Part shown: positions 60,429-64,000 of the stretch, one piece after another
How positions within the stretch are numbered: the stretch's first letter is position 1
Layout of the letters: the number at the start of each line of letters is the position of its first letter
Assembly (NCBI RefSeq): GCF_006715225.1
Contig: NZ_VFMU01000001.1
Coordinates: 2,914,001-2,978,000, forward strand
Source: Arthrobacter sp. SLBN-112
Lineage (GTDB): Bacteria > Actinomycetota > Actinomycetes > Actinomycetales > Micrococcaceae
Reading direction: 5' to 3'
DNA: 64,000 nt
Notes under the pieces: model-generated
The model's database searches: none
Told to the model about the DNA's origin: nothing
Seen by the model: only the letters and a program-made list of their open reading frames with translations
Translations under genes and position numbers: made by a program

Positions 60429-60501
60429 GCCCGCGTAGCTCAACGAATAGAGTGCTTGCTGCGGAGCGGGAGGTCGAAAGGTTCATATCCTTTCGCGGGC
60501 A
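60429..60501 (+). tRNA. Atypical tRNA-Arg-like element
   Basis: A 73-nt fold with perfect 7-bp acceptor GCCCGCG/CGCGGGC, D-arm GCTC/GAGT and perfect T-stem AAAGG/CCTTT. The anticodon arm is odd: stem CTTGC/GCGGG (two G-U pairs) encloses only six nt TGCGGA, which would give anticodon GCG (Arg) if C32 were lost. The T-loop TTCATAT lacks the usual A58. It may be a degenerate or phage-type tRNA. Confidence 0.5.
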
Positions 60502-60625
60502 CCCAGCAAATCCTGACATAGGCGCCAAACCCGTGCTGTCGATGTAAAAGCGGAAACCCTGAGCCGTTAGTCAATCGGTAGTCAATCTCTTGGGCAGTAG
60601 TCCTCGGAAGGTCATTTGCCCTGTC

Positions 60626-61090
60626 TCACCGCCCGCTGGGCGTGGGGCGGGGTATTGCGGCAGCAAGGTTTTCGCAGCTAACTGCCTGAAGCGAAGTTCT
60701 TGCTCCATAGAACACCATCAGGGTCGAACCGGCCATGGCTAGCATGTCCGAGGGCGCCTCAGTCGGGACGGAGGTCAGGCCACAAATGTCTTCCGGGCGT
60801 CTGGAGCTTCCCGAAACGGTGCTTTCTTCGGGAACGAATTTAGCCAGAGTCAGCGTCCGGTGGTTAATGGATTCCTCGCCGCTGTCCTCGGCAGCCACTG
60901 CCGCTTCGGTCAGGAGCGATGTAAGTTCCCCGATGATGCCCTCACTGCGGCTGAGGAGGTAGCGGGCCATGTCATCCGTCGCCAGATTCGACTGCTGGTG
61001 GAGCCGGAAGGAGGAAGCGAAGCTGGCGAGCAGAGATGCCAGGTCTGCATTTACCTCCCATAAGGGCAGTGTCATGGGCTCAAACCGATT
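60626..61090 (-). pseudogene. tniB: TniB transposition ATPase, C-terminal remnant
   Basis: Residues encoded from about 61090 down to 60830 match the C-terminal lid of TniB: QLENRFEPMTLPLW, LASLLASFASSFRL and ARYLLSRSEGIIGELTSLLTEAA, then ESINHRTLTLAKF. The Walker A/B portion is missing, as are tniA and tniQ, and the frame continues into unrelated sequence to 60626. It is therefore a fragment of a Tn5053/Tn7-like element. Confidence 0.7.
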
Positions 61091-61203
61091 TTCGAGCTGT
61101 ACTACGTCCTGCCCTTGCAGGCACATGCAATTGCCCGATCGGGCGACACAATAGACATGATTCGTCTCGCCCACGGCGGCAAGCTATTTCTGGGAGGATT
61201 GGC

Positions 61204-62202
61204 ATGCGATTACGTTCTGAGATTGCCGACGAGGGTTCGCCTCATCGGGACCAAGGTCCGCGGCCGAGGGGTGCAAATTCACCGCCGACCCAAAAGGATA
61301 TGCGGGACGTACCGTTACAGAAGCTGGACCGGTCAGCGGTCTTGGCGCTACAACGTTCCGCCGGAAACGCTGCTGTCGCGTCGCTTGTTCGACCACGGCG
61401 TTCAGGTGCGGATTATGCCGCCGCTCTGGGAAGAGGCTTCGTTCCAGTCGTCGCCCGCGTCCCGTCGGCAGGTGCCGCACCGGTGATTCAACGCGACAGC
61501 CGTTCGCTCCCTCCCGGAGCTCAGATCGTGGCGTCGACGCAAACAACGTTTTCGGCTGCCCCCGTGCTCAGGAAGCTAAACCAACTCGCTAGGTCACTCT
61601 GGCCACCCGCAGTTGAATTCGGAACTACACGTGTGGCCAACGACATCGTTGCCGTCATGGAATCCAGCAATCTCGCTGGCCGTAGCATTCCAATCCAGTA
61701 CACCCAAACGTCCGGGAAGAACATGATCTGGACGGGCAACATATTCTTTGGGATAGGCGCGCCCAGTATCGCGTCCAGAGGCACCGGCCAACTGACGTCT
61801 GGAGCTGGCGGGACCAGCTCGGCGCAAAGCGGCACTAGTCGTTCGACGACCGACACTTCCAGCGGGGAGCTAAGCGCAGGAGGACACGAGGGAGCAGTCG
61901 GAGGAAAGGCATCAGCAGGCACCAGCTCGACCGCAGGTTCAAGCTCCCAGGACACTACGACTGGGCAATCGACCGCGAGTGCTCAGACCTCGGACCTACT
62001 CAATAGATACACAGCCCCACTTATCGCAACTATCCACCTTCACTGCGAACTAGAAGTTGAAGTTTCGGACTACGCCAACCCCTTTGCTTGGGGCATGTAT
62101 CTTGCTGAAACGCTCCATGGAGAACAAGATGCCCACGGGGACATCGCCTGTGGGGACATCACTTACCAAGTGTCGTCGGGGTTTGCTCCGCCCCACCCCT
62201 GA
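61204..62202 (+). CDS. Protein with LQRSAGN motif, possible eCIS-type cargo
   Basis: A 332-aa protein. ATG 61204 has a strong GGGAGGA 5 nt upstream. Residues 40-62 contain LALQRSAGNAAVASLV, the short N-terminal motif that often precedes DUF4157 and toxin domains in actinobacterial contractile-injection-system loci. A globular part follows (about 80-190), then a Ser/Thr/Gly-rich linker (about 195-270) and a C-terminal domain LLNRYTAPLIATIHLHCELE ... CGDITYQVSSG. No signal peptide. The catalytic function is unknown; the cargo idea is inference. Confidence 0.6.
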   Translation: MRLRSEIADEGSPHRDQGPRPRGANSPPTQKDMRDVPLQKLDRSAVLALQRSAGNAAVASLVRPRRSGADYAAALGRGFVPVVARVPSAGAAPVIQRDSRSLPPGAQIVASTQTTFSAAPVLRKLNQLARSLWPPAVEFGTTRVANDIVAVMESSNLAGRSIPIQYTQTSGKNMIWTGNIFFGIGAPSIASRGTGQLTSGAGGTSSAQSGTSRSTTDTSSGELSAGGHEGAVGGKASAGTSSTAGSSSQDTTTGQSTASAQTSDLLNRYTAPLIATIHLHCELEVEVSDYANPFAWGMYLAETLHGEQDAHGDIACGDITYQVSSGFAPPHP

Positions 62203-62317
62203 GAGTCTTGAAGAGGTCTACCGCCCTCCTTATTCACCTTGCGGATCGAAACTGTCGATGGGCAATATCGGGCCTGCCGGCCCTGCGGACCATCGAAGAG
62301 CCCTCGTCGGGTTATAG

Positions 62318-62345
62318 GACAAAACGTGTGTAAATTTCGGGCGCG
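62318..62345. repeat. Candidate IS end
   Basis: The sequence GGACAAAACGTGTGTAAATT... lies just beyond the transposase remnant's 3' end and could be one terminal repeat. No clear inverted partner is found on the other side, so the far end is lost or diverged. Confidence 0.3.
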
Positions 62346-63380
62346 TCATGTGCCTCCTGCCGAACATTTGCGGGTCCAGAACCCTGCGTCGGTGTTGAGG
62401 TCGGTGCTGTAGAGCTGAGGGCCTGGGTCCTGCTCAGTAGGAGCCGCGGTGTGGTCTTGGCTGTGCGGTAATGGCTCGCTTGAATGAGTTTGGCCGGTGG
62501 CAGAGGCTGCTCGCTGTGGAGGTAGAGGTGCCACTCGATCGCGCGTTTGCGGTGTTCCTCGCTCATTCCGCGGTGTGCCCGCAGGAGTAGCCGGAGTTGG
62601 GCGTTGGAGCCGCCTTCAATGCGGTTGGTGGTCGATGCGATCTGCAGGCCCGTGAACTCACGGCGTAGGTAGGTGAACAGTGTCCGGGCCTGGCTGAGTC
62701 GTTCCAGAAGCCGGTAGGCCTTACGGAGCCTGTCGTGCGTGTACCGCCAGGCCTGATTGGCCCGCACCCAGCCCGAACGACAGCGCTGGCGTTCCGGTAC
62801 GTGGGGGCTTTGACCAAGTGTCCGTAGCTCTGGTGCCAGTCATTGAGCCTGCCGAGCCACGCGGCGGCTTTGGACGTGGTGGTGATCCTCGTCAATGCCC
62901 GCCCCAGCCGCAGCAGCGCCTTGCCAGCGTCGGTTCTGGGCCTGCCAGTCAGGTACGTGCGGACGTTGCGTTGGACGTGCACCAGACAGCGCTGAACCGC
63001 GGTCTCACTCCAGCACTCGGACATGGCTGCCGCAATTGCCGCGCCACCATCGGTAATCACAGCAGTTGGGGCGGGAGACCGGCCGAGCAGGGCAGCCTAG
63101 GCGGCGTTCTTCTCGGTGTCGCACCACTGCCAGCCAAGCACATAATCACCGGCCACACTGACCAAACAGCACCACGAACCCACGCAGATCTCATCGACGT
63201 GGATCTGATCATGAATCTCGCCGGTAACCGGGATCTCCGGAGCGATGTTCCAGCAACACGAGGTGCGGCGCCGGAAGGAACGGGCCGTGCCGAACGAGGT
63301 CGCCGATGACTGGTTCGACGTGCCAGCAGCCATCCCAGAAACGCCGCGGTGGCTATACAGTTGTGTGGGTGGCGGTTCAG
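62346..63380 (-). pseudogene. IS1249-type (IS256 family) transposase, broken
   Basis: Conserved order on the minus strand: AAFLGWLLAR, SFRRRTSCCW, PVTGEIHDQIHVDEI (first Asp), YVLGWQWCDTEKNAA, an in-frame TAG at 63097 (probably TGG), VITDGGAAIAAAMSECW, QRCLVHVQRNVRTYLTGRPR, GHLVKAPTYRN, then a frameshift near 62775 to WRYTHDRLRKAYRLLER, NRIEGGSNAQLRLLLRAHRG and WHLYLHSEQ, and another shift near 62430 to LYSTDLNTDAGFW. A further shift near 63325 separates the first blocks. It cannot be functional. Confidence 0.85.
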
Positions 63381-63897
63381 GGTCCTGGCTAGTGGGCCCT
63401 TCGCATGCTGTGGGCTGGGGTTATGCGGTTCCTCGTTCCGGTTCTGTCGGGTTGGGCGTGCGTGTCCAACACCAGTTCATGGTCCGGAGCTACGGGTACT
63501 ACATGACCTCTAAGACTTTGGTTTCGGATCTTCGTACAAGGTTCCTAGAGGGTGATCAGGCGACTGCCGGGCTGTTTGTCCTGCCAAGAGCGTGTTGACA
63601 GTGTCAACACTTACGTCTGCTCTATGGCGTTGCCCGGGCTGTCGCTTGATACATGCAACTGTGCGACGAGATCCCAAGGCCGTCATCAACACTCATCACT
63701 TTGAGGCGATTACCGGACGGCATACTGGCTTCCTCAACCAGCGTGACGACAAACGTCCGCGGAATTCCCTTGACGCGCAGTGCCGCGCCCGCGCATGTCC
63801 CAATAGGGATGTAGAACTGTTTCGCCCATCGCGAGATAGACAGGAATGAAGCCCTATTCTGACGCCTAATGGGCTTTAGACTGCCTCAGGCTGGGGT
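63381..63897. other. Gene-poor stretch beyond the IS remnant
   Basis: 517 bp without a gene I can name. A GTG-started frame at 63592-63849 (plus, 85 aa; includes WRCPGCRLIHATVRRDPKAV) is open but unrecognised. A perfect palindrome GTGTTGACA-G-TGTCAACAC occurs at 63592-63610. Confidence 0.4.
63592..63610. promoter_or_regulatory. Perfect 9-1-9 palindrome
   Basis: GTGTTGACA and TGTCAACAC surround a single G. The form fits a dimeric repressor or recombinase site. No regulator gene is adjacent in the window. Confidence 0.4.
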
Positions 63898-64000
63898 GTG
63901 CTCCGTCGGACATATCTCAAACAACTCAAGCCACACGGATGCATCCGCCGGACCGGGGGCTATAGGTCAGGTCCCCATGCCGTGGCGCTGCACAATTGGC
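63898..64000 (+). CDS. Possible partial ORF at right edge
   Basis: A frame from GTG 63898 stays open to the window end (VLRRTYLKQLKPHGCIRR, then GPHAVALHNW). It looks protein-like but is too short to identify. An upstream in-frame TAG limits extension to the left. Confidence 0.3.
   Translation, partial: MLRRTYLKQLKPHGCIRRTGGYRSGPHAVALHNW

Noticed and set aside
61184..61546. 120-codon minus-strand frame over the LQRSAGN gene
   Set aside because: The plus-strand gene has a strong ribosome-binding site and recognisable motif; the minus frame has neither.
55635..64000. attL/attR pair based on the tRNA-Leu 3' end
   Set aside because: No second copy of the T-arm/acceptor sequence was found to the right edge of the window.

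Overview
The window is a high-GC actinobacterial chromosome segment, most consistent with Arthrobacter or Pseudarthrobacter (Micrococcaceae). Supporting marks are GTG/TTG starts, 1-8 nt stop/start overlaps throughout, DUF3000 next to RNase D, an HGxxPAAW protein and a Trp-associated membrane protein inside the trp operon, a TIGR03085 mycothiol-type protein beside his genes, and a PdtaR-like ANTAR regulator next to pyk. No database was searched; names rest on motif recognition.

Layout. 1-5.3 kb: the end of an aldo/keto reductase, a nucleoside hydrolase, and a complete ECF importer (S, T, fused A-A'). 5.3-8.9 kb (minus): a two-gene fatty acid beta-oxidation operon behind a palindromic operator. 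8.9-15.5 kb (minus): RNase D, DUF3000, a threonine aldolase-like enzyme, an SDR coupled to a DUF6421-like protein, MsrB and a small unknown. 15.6-21.3 kb (plus): alpha/beta hydrolase, aldehyde dehydrogenase, SDR and a Tat-exported multicopper oxidase. 21.3-26.1 kb: YbaK, SufE, a rhodanese-type sulfurtransferase, ZapE, BenE and an MT0933-like small protein. 26.27-27.2 kb: tRNA cluster (Val, Gly, Val, Cys, Gly on minus; Val-CAC on plus).

27.3-54.8 kb is a long plus-strand run of core genes. It contains a PD-(D/E)XK protein, def-fmt-rsmB-rpe, an FMN riboswitch with ribD-ribE-ribB-ribA-ribH, hisE-hisG-hisF, hisI, trpE-(membrane protein)-(HGxxPAAW)-trpC-trpB-trpA, lgt, gltB-gltD and pyk. A TIGR03085 gene (minus) interrupts it, and pdtaR (minus) closes it at a terminator. 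trpD, trpG, trpF and hisA are absent, so tryptophan synthesis needs loci elsewhere (in actinobacteria PriA commonly supplies the TrpF and HisA activities).

55.7-64.0 kb begins at tRNA-Leu(CAA) and looks like a decayed genomic island. Codon use is visibly less GC-rich, and it holds a pseudogene with four frame changes, an intact OLD-like ATPase-TOPRIM protein (defence candidate), a lipoprotein, an odd tRNA-Arg-like element, a TniB remnant, a protein with an LQRSAGN-type N-terminal motif, and a badly broken IS1249-type transposase. The other island boundary is not in the window.

The most interesting items are the OLD-like gene, a 27-codon leader ORF translationally coupled to ribD behind the FMN riboswitch, twin perfect hairpins between trpC and trpB, an 18-bp-arm inverted repeat between hisF and the TIGR03085 gene, and the layered remnants in the island.
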